DNA from: Pezizomycotina sp. ARF18
Taxonomy: Eukaryota; Ascomycota
NCBI GenBank assembly: GCA_002224055.1
Contig: AZLU01000095.1
Coordinates: forward strand, 57,241 to 121,240
DNA: 64,000 nt
Direction: 5' to 3'
Position numbers and translations under genes: made by a program
Notes under the pieces: model-generated
Database searches by the model: none
What the model saw: the letters and a program-made list of their open reading frames with translations, nothing else
Told to the model about the DNA's origin: nothing
In this document: positions 35,210-48,200 of the stretch, in pieces
Position numbering within the stretch: the stretch's first letter is position 1
Layout: the number at the start of each line of letters is the position of its first letter

Positions 35210-38200
35210 ATGGCGATAACATCAGCGAAGCATATGCCCCACCGGGTGGTGGAGGCAATCTAAGCGGCACAGGCAGCGGTGCTGCTGCGCAGGGCCTCTC
35301 CAACCCAAGAAGAAAACCTCAAGGCCAATCCGTATCTCTCAAGAGCAACCCTTCATTCTCACCTCCAACTCTTCAACACGCCCCTCTCAACGCAGAACTT
35401 GTCGCTTCCTTACCTCTACATCAACAACATCAGTTACAACAGCGAGGCTACCATAATAGGCTCGATGTAGCTGCTCCAGATATCCCGCGGTCCGGTCAGG
35501 ATCCTAAAGATCCACATCCCATGGCTAGCGTAGACACCGAGCATTCATCCGGTGGCGATAGCCAGTTTCGAAGCAATCCGGACGACTGGTATGCATCCTG
35601 GAACTCGAAAGTAAAGGAAAATAACCAGACCGCCTTCAACGACGTAAGTAGGGCCCGTTGAGCGGTGAGGATAGATTATCAAGTAATAAAGAGTATTGAC
35701 TTGATTGTCTCTTCTCTCTCCCTCTTCCTTTCTCTATCAATTACAGATGATCCACCTTACTATTTAGGGGGAAAGTCAAGAAGAAGAAACCAATTGCGAA
35801 TCCGAAATTCAGCAATCCGAATTTGCCATACAATGAACCCAGCGTGGGTATTGGAGCCGTCGCCCCATACGACCTAGGCTATGATTTTGGGCCAAGTGGC
35901 AGTCTTCCATTGACCGCCAATCAAAACCTTCCCCCCTCCCAATGCCGACGATTCGCTCAGTGACAGCGGCAGTTTTAGGAGTGTGATCGATGACCTAACG
36001 ATCAAAAGTACGGGACATCTCTCCTCTTTATTTTTACTCCTTTTGCCTCGTCATTATAATTCACCTTTTGATGTTCTGAAATTGTACTGACTCGAGGTTC
36101 AATCTTAATCCAGATCAAAATTGAAAAAGAGATTAAAGAAGCTAGAGCGGCTTCATTGCAAAGATGAAGGGACAGACAAGCTCTTCGAAGTCCGTGTCCA
36201 CGGCCTTACGCTGTGCGTATTATTCCGCGTTTTTGCTTTTTTTCTCGGAAATGAGTGTAAACCAATGACGTTGGAACAGAGTTTATATGATTTTTGGTGC
36301 TGATCTTCATCTGATTCCAGGGAGAAAAAGCGAGAGTTGCACGACCTACTCCAACGTTTTGCTTCGACACTTCACAAAGACCCGAACGAATCGACGCCAT
36401 CCTCAGGGTATATCAATTCAAGCTTAGGTGCCAGCCCATTTACAAAGTCTTCTATGAATCCGCCATCGTCTTTACCTCAAACAAATCCAACCGACTCGGC
36501 ATATGCCTCCAATGAATCCTCACGTATCGGCAGCACACCATCGAACGCGATCTTGCCAAGAAGAGCACCTGTTACGGGACGAGTGCCGTTAGGTTCATCA
36601 TCAAGCCGACTGCCCAACATTCAAACGAAAAGGCCAAGATGAAAACCGTAGTCAAGCGTTTGGAGCATCTTTTTACTGGGAAGGAAGCGCTGCGATCTGC
36701 GCTCTCTCCATTTCCTCCATCCCAAGCTCAACAAGACATCGCCACATCGCTGCCCAAGACGACAGAAACGCGAAAATGAATGCAGGCGAACTGGTCGAGG
36801 AAGAAGGACCGCGAGAGGCGCAGCTTATGACATGGCAACAGGACAAAGACATGGCCGATGCTGAGAGAACGAACAAATCTCAATCAGGAAACAATTCAGG
36901 TGATGATGCCGGTGCATCAGGGGATAATATTTACCAGCGGCCGACGCGGCCGCTCGACCTCGACCCTCAGCGCTCCCAAGTGCCCGCCGAAACTGTCGTC
37001 TATCTTGAACACATTACATCGTCACTTCCAAACGATAACACGAACTTTCTTCCTGAAATAGAGAGAAGGCTAGCAGTTGGGTGTACCTAAATTTGATCAC
37101 AAATTTAGCGCAGCTCCATACCCTGAATGTCACGGTGCCGTTCATTAAGCGGGCGATTCAGCTTTACAGTAACAAACTCGAACTCAGCACGGACGGGAGG
37201 AAGATTAGGTGGAAGGGTGGTAGCGAAGGACTAAACTTAGCACGATGGGAGTATGTCTAATAGTGGTGAGCATTCGAACTCTGACGAATCTTCACCGGAT
37301 GATGGAGGTGCTCGGTCGGAAGTAATCCCACTGCGAATAGCTCCGGGGTCACACTTAGCTCGGTTACAAGCTCCGATAAACTTAAGAATAGCGGTATGGC
37401 TAGTAGCAGTGTGAATGGGTCCTCAGTGCAGACAATGCGACCTCGTTTTCATCAAACAAAACTCTCCGCCGAAGTCTCCTCGGCAGGTGATGTTAGAACG
37501 GTTCAAGTACAAGCCTATGTTGGGAACGTTCGCTACTCACCGAGGGTACGAAGATGGCACAGAGTCCGACAGCGCTTCGTCTGAGGATTCCTTGCTCGCT
37601 CCAGAACCTTCTCCTGGCCCGCCACGAATTCTAGACGCCAATACGAGCCCCCAGCCTATCGAAAATTTGAAAAAGCTAGCCCCCATTGACGGTCCCGTCA
37701 TATACTTCGGGGTAGCTTCTGTATCGATCTGAGTTCCCAGATTGTTTTCAGCGATGGCGCAAACCAAAGTCATAGCCAATATTACCGCCATTCGAAGATC
37801 CCATCGGGCCTGAACGACCTCCTTCTCAATGTAGCAGCGTCGATAGGACACAATCTGTGTTATTCAACGGAAGCGCCTCTGCGATGGCTTTGGACATCGA
37901 TGGTGACGACATGGAAATGATCCTGGCTCCCCTAGACCCACCAACGGAACATTCGGAAGATATGCATCCCAAAGAGCTGGAAGTTTCTGGCTCGGAGGTG
38001 TACGGCCAGACGACAATTTCATGCTTTACGTGCGCACATCTCACTGCCGGGATGCTGCTTCGAAAGTCAAGGTGCGACATTTCATCCTCAGTCGTCCCTA
38101 GAGGTGTCTTCCAAGATCTCGACAAGGCGGATTCTCCTCCCTCCGGGGCTCCCCTCATCACGTTCTGTCCATCGAAAACAGGATTTTAGAGCCGTCGAAG

Positions 38201-38694
38201 ATGCCATCGCCGTTCTATGGCATTTCTCATCGTCGGAGGAATCTGAAGCGCCGAATACAAGCTCGTCAGAACGTATCGTTTCCGATTCGGACATGTCGTA
38301 CAACTTCCCCATCGACCTGGATTCAAGATCCGAAGCAGATGACGATGCTGGCGGCTGGACCTCGAGCGGGAACAACTCCAAAATGGACCTTGACAAAGAA
38401 GAAGGACAGCGCGCGGTGAGCACGGTAGCTACCGCCGGAGTAGCGTCAACAACGAGGATCAAAGTCCGCTCCTGCTGGGAGAAGTAAACCCGAAATCGTC
38501 CCTACTAAAACCTATGGACCTCTTGTCCATTGATAGGGACATGAGCATGGGTTATTGCTGGACTCTCTCGCTCTAGCTCTGCGAATCCAACCAGGATGCC
38601 TTTGAAACGTGCTCACGATAGTTCTCAAGATATCAACCAGCCCGGAGTAGGCATCACAGAAAAGCCTCCGGCAAAAATCGAGAGGATCGAGTAG
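35210..38694 (+). CDS. frq: FREQUENCY circadian clock protein
   Basis: Homologue of Neurospora FRQ, the intrinsically disordered negative element that binds FRH and CK1 and inhibits the White Collar complex. In order: LSNPRRKPQGQSVSLKSN; SSGGDSQFRSNPDDWYASWN; DDPPYYLGG; the coiled coil FRSVIDDLTIKNQKLKKRLK; LFEVRVHGLTLEKKREL; VKRLEHLFTGK; QRPTRPLDLDPQRSQVPAE; VYLNLITNLAQLHTLNVTVP; LSTDGRKIRWKGGSEGLN; FKYKPMLG; DGPVIYFGxASFCIDLS; and LGGVRPDDNFMLYVRTSH. These line up collinearly with Neurospora FRQ as I know it. Introns: 35644-35746, 36008-36113 and 36213-36320. Missing-base frame breaks are frequent. The start is approximate; the stop may be 38487, depending on frame correction near 38490. 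The encoded length of about 1,000 residues is typical. It lies tail-to-tail with Argonaute. Confidence 0.9.
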
Positions 38695-40639
38695 CGTGAT
38701 TTCTCTCGATTTTCACTTTCAGAATTTCTATTTCTTCTTTTCTTTTTTTCTCCGTTTTACTTTTCTTTTTCCTTCTATTTTAGCATCAGTATAGGCGATT
38801 CTAGAACTACGTCTCCTTTCCTCTTTTCTTTTGCTCTCTTTTCATCTCTCGTGTTTGGAGTCTTTTGTTAATTTCTAGCGCTTGGGTTGCATCAGCTCTT
38901 TTGGTCAATTTTTGCTTCGTGTTGTCTTTAGCTAATTTTGTATCATATGATACTTGGGGTCCCGGTCTGCTTGTATCAGTGTTTTTTGTCTTCTTGGTCG
39001 TTTTAATGTGATCATGTTTCTTCTCTTTCCGTCGCTGTGTTTTGTATACTAGAGACATTCGTTTCCAGAGTTTTCAGAGTTTTTTTTTTTTTTTTTTTTT
39101 TTAGCTGAAGGAACTATTGGCAGTGTTCGAAACAAAAAAAAAAAGCTTCTCGGCGTTATCTTTTTCACGATTCCTATACGATGCATGTTTTTTTTCTTCA
39201 TAGAAGATCTAAAAGAGTTGGAAACCGTTAATGCACTTTACGAGGCTATATATCTTCCATATAAATACTACGGCTTGTTTTCATATTGTCTACATTATTT
39301 ATATCCATTGATAAACAAAATTCAAAAGAAAGGCAATTGATCTTCTATGCTGTTATCCCCCTTTTTTTTCCCCCATCTTTTCTTTTCTTCTCTTCTTTTT
39401 TTCGGCTTTGCAGGTCGCATTGTCTCTTCGTTATGTCATGCAGTTTCCTTAGATACCATTTTTGCTCCAGTTATTTATACGTCAGCTTGAGTTGGAGCGT
39501 GTTTAGATCTCTTTTATTCCTATTCTTCATGTTCATGTTAGCATTTTATTAGTGTTTACTAGCGAAAAAGGGTTGCGTGGAAGCAAATGACAATATTTGT
39601 TCTCAAGAACATATACCTTCTCTTCTATTCTACACGTGAAGTATTCTTTTCGTAAACTTCCGCCCCTTCATGATTTTCAAAAAAAAAAAAAAAAATCTCT
39701 TCATTGAGTGATCATGAGCGTTTGGATGGCCAGAAAGCCTTCATCCGGTAGATTTTGTGAGCGAAATTATTTGAAAACTGTTCACTATGTATATATATAT
39801 CAATAGCATTATCAATAATGATCAGTAAGAATTACAAAAGTCACTTCGAGACGTACGAACAGAAATACCGTGATATTCTACGGGGTATATTTTGACATTG
39901 TCTACTACGGACTCAGTGGAATACACACCCACGTTGCAATGGGCATTTGTAATGTTAGCAACATGGGCTTCTTTCGTTCATTCGTAAGCCATGGCCCAGG
40001 TGGCCCAGGATTACTATAGTGGAAAGGAGCTCGAGTTCGAAGATCTAGTAAAAATAGCCAAAAATAAGGCGAGAGGGGAGAAAAGAAATCAGGAAAGTAG
40101 AAAGGTAGGTGATTGAGAAGAAAGGATTGATGGTCTCTAAATTGATGGATCCATGGGCTTTCGTCGCGGTGCTGGCCTAGGGGTAGAGAGGGATCCATGA
40201 CAGAGTTCTCAAGTTGATGACAGTTCACCAGAAGTATAGCAATAGACATCACGCGAGTAAATGAATATAAGAACCGTGCTAATTCTGAATTTCGTGTAAT
40301 AATGCTTTTGAAGAGAAAAATATCTCTCCAGTTCCTAGTTCTACCTAGGTAGTTTCCCATTGAGAATGCTTGACAGTTGATGGGAAAACAAACGGATAGC
40401 TAAGAACAGGAGTTCGTGAAAAAGAACTGTTAAAAAAACCTTGAAAACAAAAGAGAAAAAGAAAGAGATAAAAATGAGAAAGGGAACCTCCTAGTGTCTC
40501 GCTTTCTAAATGCCATTATAGAAAAAACGAGAAAGTCTCGGAAAACAAACAGAAAACAACCCGGTAATAGAAAATATAATAAGAGAAACCCCCAAATTCC
40601 TTAGTGAAAAATAAAGAGATACAAAGAGAGTTTAGCAAT
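38695..40639. other. Convergent spacer between frq and Argonaute
   Basis: 1.9 kb separating the two stop codons. It contains CT-rich sequence at 38700-38780, a T run at 39080-39102 and an A run at 39679-39695. No gene was recognised. The 151-residue minus-strand frame at 39905-40360 has no domain and is more likely 3' UTR or noise. Any 3' overlap of the two transcripts would lie here. Confidence 0.55.
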
Positions 40640-43600
40640 TTAAATGTACCACATGGAGTCCTTAATTCCGTCGTGAATCGTTTAAGGTCCTCAAAAGTCG
40701 GGTGGGGGACACTAGAAGCGCCGCCACCGGACGGAGTGACGTCCTGAGTTTCACCAACAGGATTGACATCGTGCGCACGAGCACGAGCCGAAGCCAAGTG
40801 AGCATAGTAGACGGGGGAACTGTATTGAAAAGAAGAAAAAAGTCAGAAGAAGGGAAAGAAGGTATAGAGAATCAGCGGCAGAAGGCTGAGAAAGCCTCAA
40901 CTTACCAAAGAGACGCATTGGTCGCACGAGCATAGGTGTAGCAAGAGTTGTAAATAAGAGCCTGGAACATGTCTACAGGCATCTTGTTCTCGTCGTGACT
41001 AAATTAGGAGCAAGAAGACATTGTTAGCGCCTATATGCTAGAGAAGGCTAGGCAGCACAATGAGAACTTACATGATGGTGTAGCGAGTCGCCCTAGCAGT
41101 TCCTGGATGGCAGCATGAGAACACAAGACTAGAGGATAAGAATTAGCGAGAACCAAGCGATATTATAGTCAACCATGATGGAGAACATAGACAACTTACA
41201 AAAGTCGTACTCGGTAGGGTGAGTAATATCACGCTCAATGATAGTACCCGGGACAACGTTGCCGTTCCTGTCGGAAGCTGCCTGTCCACAGGGAAGAAGC
41301 GGGAATGATGCCTCTTGGTGCAGACGATGACAGTAATAAGCGGCTGCGAAAGGAGGGGGAAAAAATTGTTAACTCCAAGGCAGAAGTATGAACTTGCCGA
41401 AACGCCATGACAAGCAACGCTGGAGAGATAAGAATACTTACGGTGTAGTCACTCTTGGAGAGTACGGCAAGCCTGCTTGATATCTCAAGCTCCTGTTCAA
41501 TAATCTGGGCATATTGGCCTTCAGAAACACCGTCCCTGAAGTAGAACATGCGCAGGGGATCTTTCCCGTATGCTTGCGTAGTGACGCAAGAGCTGAGTGA
41601 TGAAGAGCAGAACGTCTTGGACGTGATGACTCAACGCGATGTCCGTTCGTGTTGCAGATCGCCGCATAGCGAGAACCCGGACTGGTAAAAATTGTTAGAT
41701 AAGGATTAAAGTGAAGCATGTATCGGAATATATTTGGGAAGTTGAAAACTTACTGTCGGTAGATCCCAACCATGGATGCAAAAGAAGCAGCTCATGCCAC
41801 CACCACCAAGGCACCTCCGTGGGAGACATCAGCACCAATAAGATGGCCGGTTCACGACCAAACAAGGGTGATCGCCCTTCTCGATGTAGACGGTGGTTCC
41901 GCCCAACTTGGCATTGACCTTCCATACTGACATTGCTTGCAGTACTGGGCCTTGGCCTGCTCGACGTGCCTGGTTTGGAGACCTTTAAGTTGTGAAAAAA
42001 TGTATGTTAGTACAAGGAAAAGTTCGAGAAGAAGCTAAAGAAAGAGGAAGGGGACAAGAGTGATATACATTGGGAGACAACACCAAGAGTGGTGTCGCAA
42101 ACGGCCTTGATATGTTTAGGTTGGGCAGACTTCTGCTGCAGCACAAAGAACAAGATCTGGGCCTGGCGTTGACCTTGTCCGGTGGCGTTGTAGAGCTCAC
42201 GGACACTTTCCTCTATGGACTTGTTGGGATTCATGTAGAGGACTGGAGGTCCTTGGTGACAACATTCCCTGCCGTGACCAGTGTAACTCAGCACGACTGG
42301 CGGACGAAGTTCCATGACCATCTGCTCAGGGAAGCGGCGAGAAGGTCCACAAACCATGATGCCCCAACTCTTGAGTGGCTGAGTGACTTTGGCAAACTTC
42401 TTCCCGCGAAGATCCCAACGGCCACACGGGGAGCGAAGGTCTGTTCGAGAACCAGGACCATACTGAATCTTGGGTACTTTCAAGACGCGAGCATCGGTCT
42501 AGATAAAAAGTAGCAAAGACGGACATCGTAAGCAAAAGAAACGGCACAATAGCCAAAGGCAAGAAAACAAACCTTGATCATTTCCGGGTTGATTTCCATC
42601 CCGTACTTCTGAGGATGGGGTCATGCGTCCAATCCAGTTGAGACACATTGGACTTGATGGCCTCGGAACGAACATTCGGCCTCTGCAGGGAGACGAAAAA
42701 AATTAGCAAAAAGAACTGAGAGAATAAGATAAAGGAAGGCTCATTGGGTGAACAAGGCCTGGACGGTGAACTTGATCATATCGGCAGTTTGCCTGTCATC
42801 AAGCTTGAACGGATAACGTTGACCCTGTGATAGCAGTTAGCACGTACTTCACGAAAAAGAAGAGGGAAAGCTCTGAAAATGGGCTGGACTTACTTCAATC
42901 ACAAAAGCCAGTTCCATGGGGAAAAGCGTATTCTTCCTTTTGGTTTGGATAAGTGCAACTGAGGGTACTTGAGGCGAATATTGTAATTCTTGTAGTAATA
43001 AGTGGCAACAGTCATTTGCTCGGTTGGGCCGTCTCTGGGACCCCATTCGAACCTGGTGTCATCGGCGCTCTTGCCGAAGCCTTCGATAGTGAAACGCTGT
43101 TATCATTAGCGTGTCCACGATGCTTGACAGTGAACGAGACTTTCTTCATGCGCCTAAGCTCACGATTACCAGCTGGCGTCGAAACTTTGTTGGCAAGGTC
43201 TTCAGGGGATCCTATATTGAAGAAGAAAGGTTAGCAAAGAAAGAAGCAAACGAAAGGAGAGAAATAAAGATATAGGCAATGAAGAAGTCAGAAAGACAAA
43301 CCTTGGCGCATGAGGCGCTGGAGAACAGACAGAACAGTGCCTTGCTGCCAGAAACAGCGGTGGCAACTCGACATTGATGGTGAGACTACCACCTTGGGTT
43401 GCAGCGAACAGACTGAAAGATCCTTTCCAGGCCTCGACACCTCCATCAAGCTGTTGGTTGCCTCTGTTCTGGAAAAGACCTCTTGATAGTAATGAAAATG
43501 CTTAGAGGGGAGTCTCCGCATAAGATGGTCACAGAAGTTGATGCCAACAAGGACATCATTGTCCAAAGAGTATTTGCCATGAACATAGGCTTCAGTGACC

Positions 43601-44383
43601 TGGAGGCACAACTCCAGACTTCTTGATCAACAACGCGATGCTTGTTCTCGCGTGGAGTGCGACGAGGGCGAGTTCACCTAAGAGGAATCAGTGAGCAAAA
43701 ATTTCAAGAAAATAGCGGAAAATAGACGAAAGAAACAGGACAAACCTTCATCAAGATCGACAGTGCAAGTGTGCTGGTCACCAAAAAGGCAGCGGGAGAA
43801 TAGACCAAGCCAGTTTGTTGCCTAAATAGGAGATATCAAGGTTAGAATATGGAGCAAGAATGGAAGATAGAGGAAGACGCATGGTGAAATTGGAGATACT
43901 TGCCGTCAACAAGACGGAGCCTTTGGCATCCCCAAAGAGATTCTGGATCTGGTCGGGAACCAAATCTCTTGATCAGAGCGCGCTTCTCATCGCCTTGCCG
44001 ATCGAGACCTACAGGACGTGCCAGCCAAATTAGCAAACATAAATCAAAAAGAAAAGCCAAAAAAAGCGGGTTAATCGAAGCAAAAAAGGGATGGAGCAGG
44101 AACATACATCATACTGGGGTGATGCTCTTGGTGGGAACTTGGGTAACTTTGTACGAGTTACTGCGACTTTGACTCTGGTACCAGCAGTACCGAACCTTCG
44201 GGGAACCTTCAAGAGGATAAACAGTTAGCAATAGGAGCTTCAACGGCTCATATGCTACACAGCGTTGACGATTTACGTACCAAATTGCTATAGTAGAGAA
44301 AGTTAGCAAACAACGGGAAATATAGATAAAAACAAAAAGTATAGATGGTGACTTACGTGAACTTCAAGTCCAGATGAAGACAT
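40640..44383 (-). CDS. ago: Argonaute (QDE-2-like), intron-rich
   Basis: Argonaute, the small-RNA-guided effector of RNA interference. The start exon encodes MSSSGLEVH. The N-domain has VPRRFGTAGTRVKVAV and SYKVTQVPTKSI. Linker-1 has DVLMRRLPSKHFHYYQEVFS and AATQGG-like. MID has ESVRELYNATGQGQRQAQIL then IKAVCDTTLGVVSQ. PIWI shows LIGADVSHGGA (first catalytic Asp), YFRDGVSEGQYAQIIEQELE (second Asp), ITHPTEYDFFL followed by SHAAIQGTARATRYT (catalytic His), and YARATNASLFVSSVYYAHLA. After one missing base the C-terminus is IKDSMWYI. The glutamate finger could not be placed. About 15 short introns, most with a GCTAAY branch site 15-30 nt before the acceptor. A 5' UTR intron probably spans about 44462-45013. 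PAZ was not clearly read. Confidence 0.94.
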
Positions 44384-45197
44384 TTATATTTGTGTGGATT
44401 ATCGCTTTTTTAAAAGTATGTCTTTGATTAAAGAAGAGACAAAGGGTGTTGTGTTTCTGAACGATGGCCCAGGGAAATATACAGTTAGCAAACGAAGCGG
44501 TCAGGCGATATTGAAAGTTAAAAAAAAAAAAAAAAAAAAAAAAAGAAAGGAAAAGGAAAGATGGAAAGATGGAAAGGGAAGAAGTAGCTGGAAATGTGAG
44601 AGATGTTCTAACAGGAAAGGTTCTACGCGGCGAAGTGCTTTACAAAGAATTGCAAGTTGAAAGCAGCAAAAGAAGTGGGAAGAATGTTTTGGTGAAGAAA
44701 GCGTTTGGACGCCCTGCTGTGCCAAATAAAGATTGATTGATGAGGAGAGATGTGGAAGAAGGGAGAATAACTGGAACAAACAGGTTGGATGGAGAAGAAC
44801 GATGAGTTCAGAAAGCAGGAGCTAGAAAGTGGGCAAATAAACAAGAAGGAAAAAAAATTGAACTACGTGATATATCTAGCACTAGCCAATGAGCTAGAAA
44901 GAGGACTTTTGATCTGGTGGAGAAAGGTTTATGGAAGGAAACAAACAGACAACAGACACTACTTTGCAATATCTAGAGGGGAGTACTGAAAGAAGAAGAA
45001 AAAGAAGAAGCTTACGAGAAAGGAAGATTTACGGATTTACAAAGGGAAGTTTGGATGAAGAAAAGCGTGTCGTAAGTACACACGGACCTATTGAGGGAGT
45101 AATATAGGGGGAGGGGGAAGGAAGGGGAGGGAAGGTTGAAGAAGAGAGAGCTACAAACAAGATATCTTGTAGAACGTTATGTATTAATGAGTTATAA

Positions 45198-45229
<32 letters not shown>

Positions 45230-48200
45230 AGAGGTGGGAAGCGGTTATAGGAAGTAGGAAGAAGAGAAGAGAAGTAGTTTGTTGATTTTTGATTGTGGGA
45301 GGTGGGAGGTTGTAAGAAAAGATGAGAAGGATTTTGCGAAGTGGAAATCTTTCTTAAATAGTTGCTGCTCCCTTAGATCAAAAATTATTTTGAAGGAAAA
45401 AAAAAAAAAAAAAAAACTCACGATATCAAATACCAAGAAGAGTGATAGAGGAAGTGGCAAATACTTTGAAGTATAATAAATATAATAGTATGAAAATAGC
45501 AATACTTCATATAATAATATATATTCTCGACGTATCACAGTTATCGTGGAGTTTAAGCTAAGGATGGAAAGCTAAAGGGGGAATAGAAACAGGTCAGCAA
45601 CTGCGATCCGTGAAGTATATAAATATATCATTTTCTTTTTTGGTTGTTTCTTTTTATCTATCTTTCTTTCTTTTACTTTCTCTTCCTTGTCTACTTCCTC
45701 CCCATTTTCATTCTTTTTATAGGTGGGCAATGTGCTCCTTTCTTTCTTTTTGCCCTTCTTTCAAGTTCCAGATAAGCCCATCTTCTCTTTGTTTGGGGTA
45801 TCAAATTTCAGCATTTCTCCTTTGCACTTTTCTTTAGTACCGTAAGCTGAACAGTACCCTATGACTGATAACCAATATTGTTTAGGCTATCGATCTTTCC
45901 CTCCGACCGTCCAGCTTTCGCTCAATTCGTCCAAAGAGCTTTTTATGACGGGCAACCCTCGTATATATTTTTTAATTCGTCTTTTTTCAAATTGAAAATT
46001 GTCAAGCTCAAGGAAACTCTTGTTTAAAGAGAGCCGTTTTTGTGTTACGAAGCGCTCGCAGCGTCAGAGTTTTTGGAGTAAAGCAGTTGCTGAGTGTTCG
46101 ACTTTTTTTTTTTTTTTTTTTTCCTTTGTGGGGCAGGAACCGTGGGCAGGTAATCGGGAACCACTTTTTGGGCCACAAACGTACCGTTCGATAACAAGAA
46201 CTTTCTGTATGTTTCGATTCTAGAGGCGCTTTCCCTTCCTCAAAATTAGCAAGGGAAATTTTTTTTATATTTACTATTTATATTTTCCAAGTAAAAGAAA
46301 GTCGCTAATACGAAGTTAACAGTAGCTGAATCTTCCCCCAGAGAGACATCTCAGAGCGCATTTCGGGAACCCACTCCTTGTCTTGGTCGAACCCGTGGAT
46401 TAAAGGGATGTAGTTATATATTCCGCAAAGAATGGTGATACCGGAAAGGTTCAATTTAACTATGTACAGGCGTGCTGTCGCCCTCGAGAGGAGGAAAAAT
46501 AAAAGAAGAAAACACTTAATTGGTGCTTGGACGATTGTAATACTGTTTTTATTCCCTAGGACTTCTGTGGGACGTTCGAACGCGTCAATTGAGCGGGAAA
46601 GCTTTTTCGAAAAGGAACAATCGATAGGAGAAGGGGGAAAAAGAAGAAAGAAAGAAAGAAAGAAAGTGTGCGTTAATAAGGACAGTGGCACCCAACTTCT
46701 TTTATCCTACTCATTGCTGCATTACTTTCCCACACACCAAACACTACTACTCTTGGGCTTCGTCTTATTTATTTATTGATTCTGACCCTCCCTTTCCTCC
46801 GTTGGTGGAGGGCAACATCTCGCTAGCTCTCGACCTGTGGCTTGCGTTGGCATTCCAACCCTGCGGAACATTTCCCTTTTGTTTGCCTTTGGCCTGGACC
46901 AAATTTTTTGCCATTTCTTTCATTCTTTTTCTTTTCTTCTTCTTTCAGCTTCCTACTTTTTTTATCCTCAGGGAATAAACGAACGCCCTGTCCTATAGGC
47001 TATAGGCTAAGGCTATCACTTCCCGTTTTCTCCGTTCACAACTAATTTCGGTTTCTTCCTTCCTTTCTCTTCAAATTTTTTTTGTTTTTTTTTTCTTTCC
47101 TTTTTTTCACACGACCTCTTTTCTATTCGTTGGAAGTGGGAAAAGTTGTGTGCAATGTGGGTATCTTACTGCAAGAGGAGGCGTGACGTTCACTTCCATA
47201 TTCAGGCTAATAATTGGCGTCGCGTGTGAAATCGGAGTGGATTGGGGGGAATAACACGCGAACTACTAAGCCTGATATCGCGAACCTAAAGGGCAGCTAT
47301 TGTTGGAAGAAACTCTTTCCGTGAGTATTTGGGCGGGATCATGTGCTACTTCGTCCCTCCGGCCGTTTTGCCCAAGGACGTCAAACCAATTGTATGACTT
47401 CAATTGGGGGACCGTAATGTATTTTAAGGTTGGGCTACACAAATCTGTATCGTTTCTTCGTTTCCTTCTCTCTTTTTTTTTCTTATATATACAATTTGCA
47501 ACATCGCAACCCACTTTTCTCCACATTTGCATTCTTGCCTGAGGAACAGAGAGAACCAAAGAGCCAAAGAGAGAGAAAATAATATAACAGATAAGATAAA
47601 AGCTGCTCTTCGACTATTACGGATATATAGAACATGCGTTGCATCGGCGATAGCTAAAGTAGCAGCGATCCAGGCGGTCAGGCTCTCTTGATTGTTGCCT
47701 CCAGGAAGCTTTCAACACGACTTGAGGGCGTTTCTATTTCTCTCTATTTCTGTTCCTTTTTTCCTCTCTCTACTTTGTTTTATTATTTATAATTCTTTTT
47801 TTTTTTTTTTCCAATCTCCATGCAATATTTGATCATCCGGAAGGAAATCTTCAAGGTCCGTGCACTAATTATAACTCCTCGTGAGCTACATGTGCATATG
47901 CGAATATACTAATAAGTAGGTTTTTGGCTTATTTCTGCTTTAACCGATCCCCCACATAGAACCAATCACGAGAAATAAGAAACTTGAATTCGAAACTTTT
48001 TAAAGTAGCTCTTTTTTTTTCCCTTTTCTAATTAAAAAAGAAAAGGAAAGATTCTTAACCAATTGAAAGGGATATATTTGTCAATCGTGTTATGTCCATC
48101 TGGATCGCGAAAATATCCTGGTTCCAACATTTGCCTTGCATTGTGTTGGGCCAATCGAGACAGATCAAGGATGGAATATCATTACATAATCGCCCCGTTT

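Noticed and set aside
37537-38462. Open minus-strand frames over frq as a coding antisense gene
   Set aside because: They fall in three different frames, show no conserved motif, and mirror the acidic/serine-rich sense sequence. Antisense RNA may exist but coding is unsupported.
39905-40360. 151-residue minus-strand ORF downstream of Argonaute
   Set aside because: No motif, unusual composition, and position in the Argonaute 3' flank; likely chance.
46305-46779. Overlapping ORFs of 115-128 residues on both strands
   Set aside because: Low-complexity Ser/Phe/Leu or Lys/Arg content, mirror images of each other, no motif.
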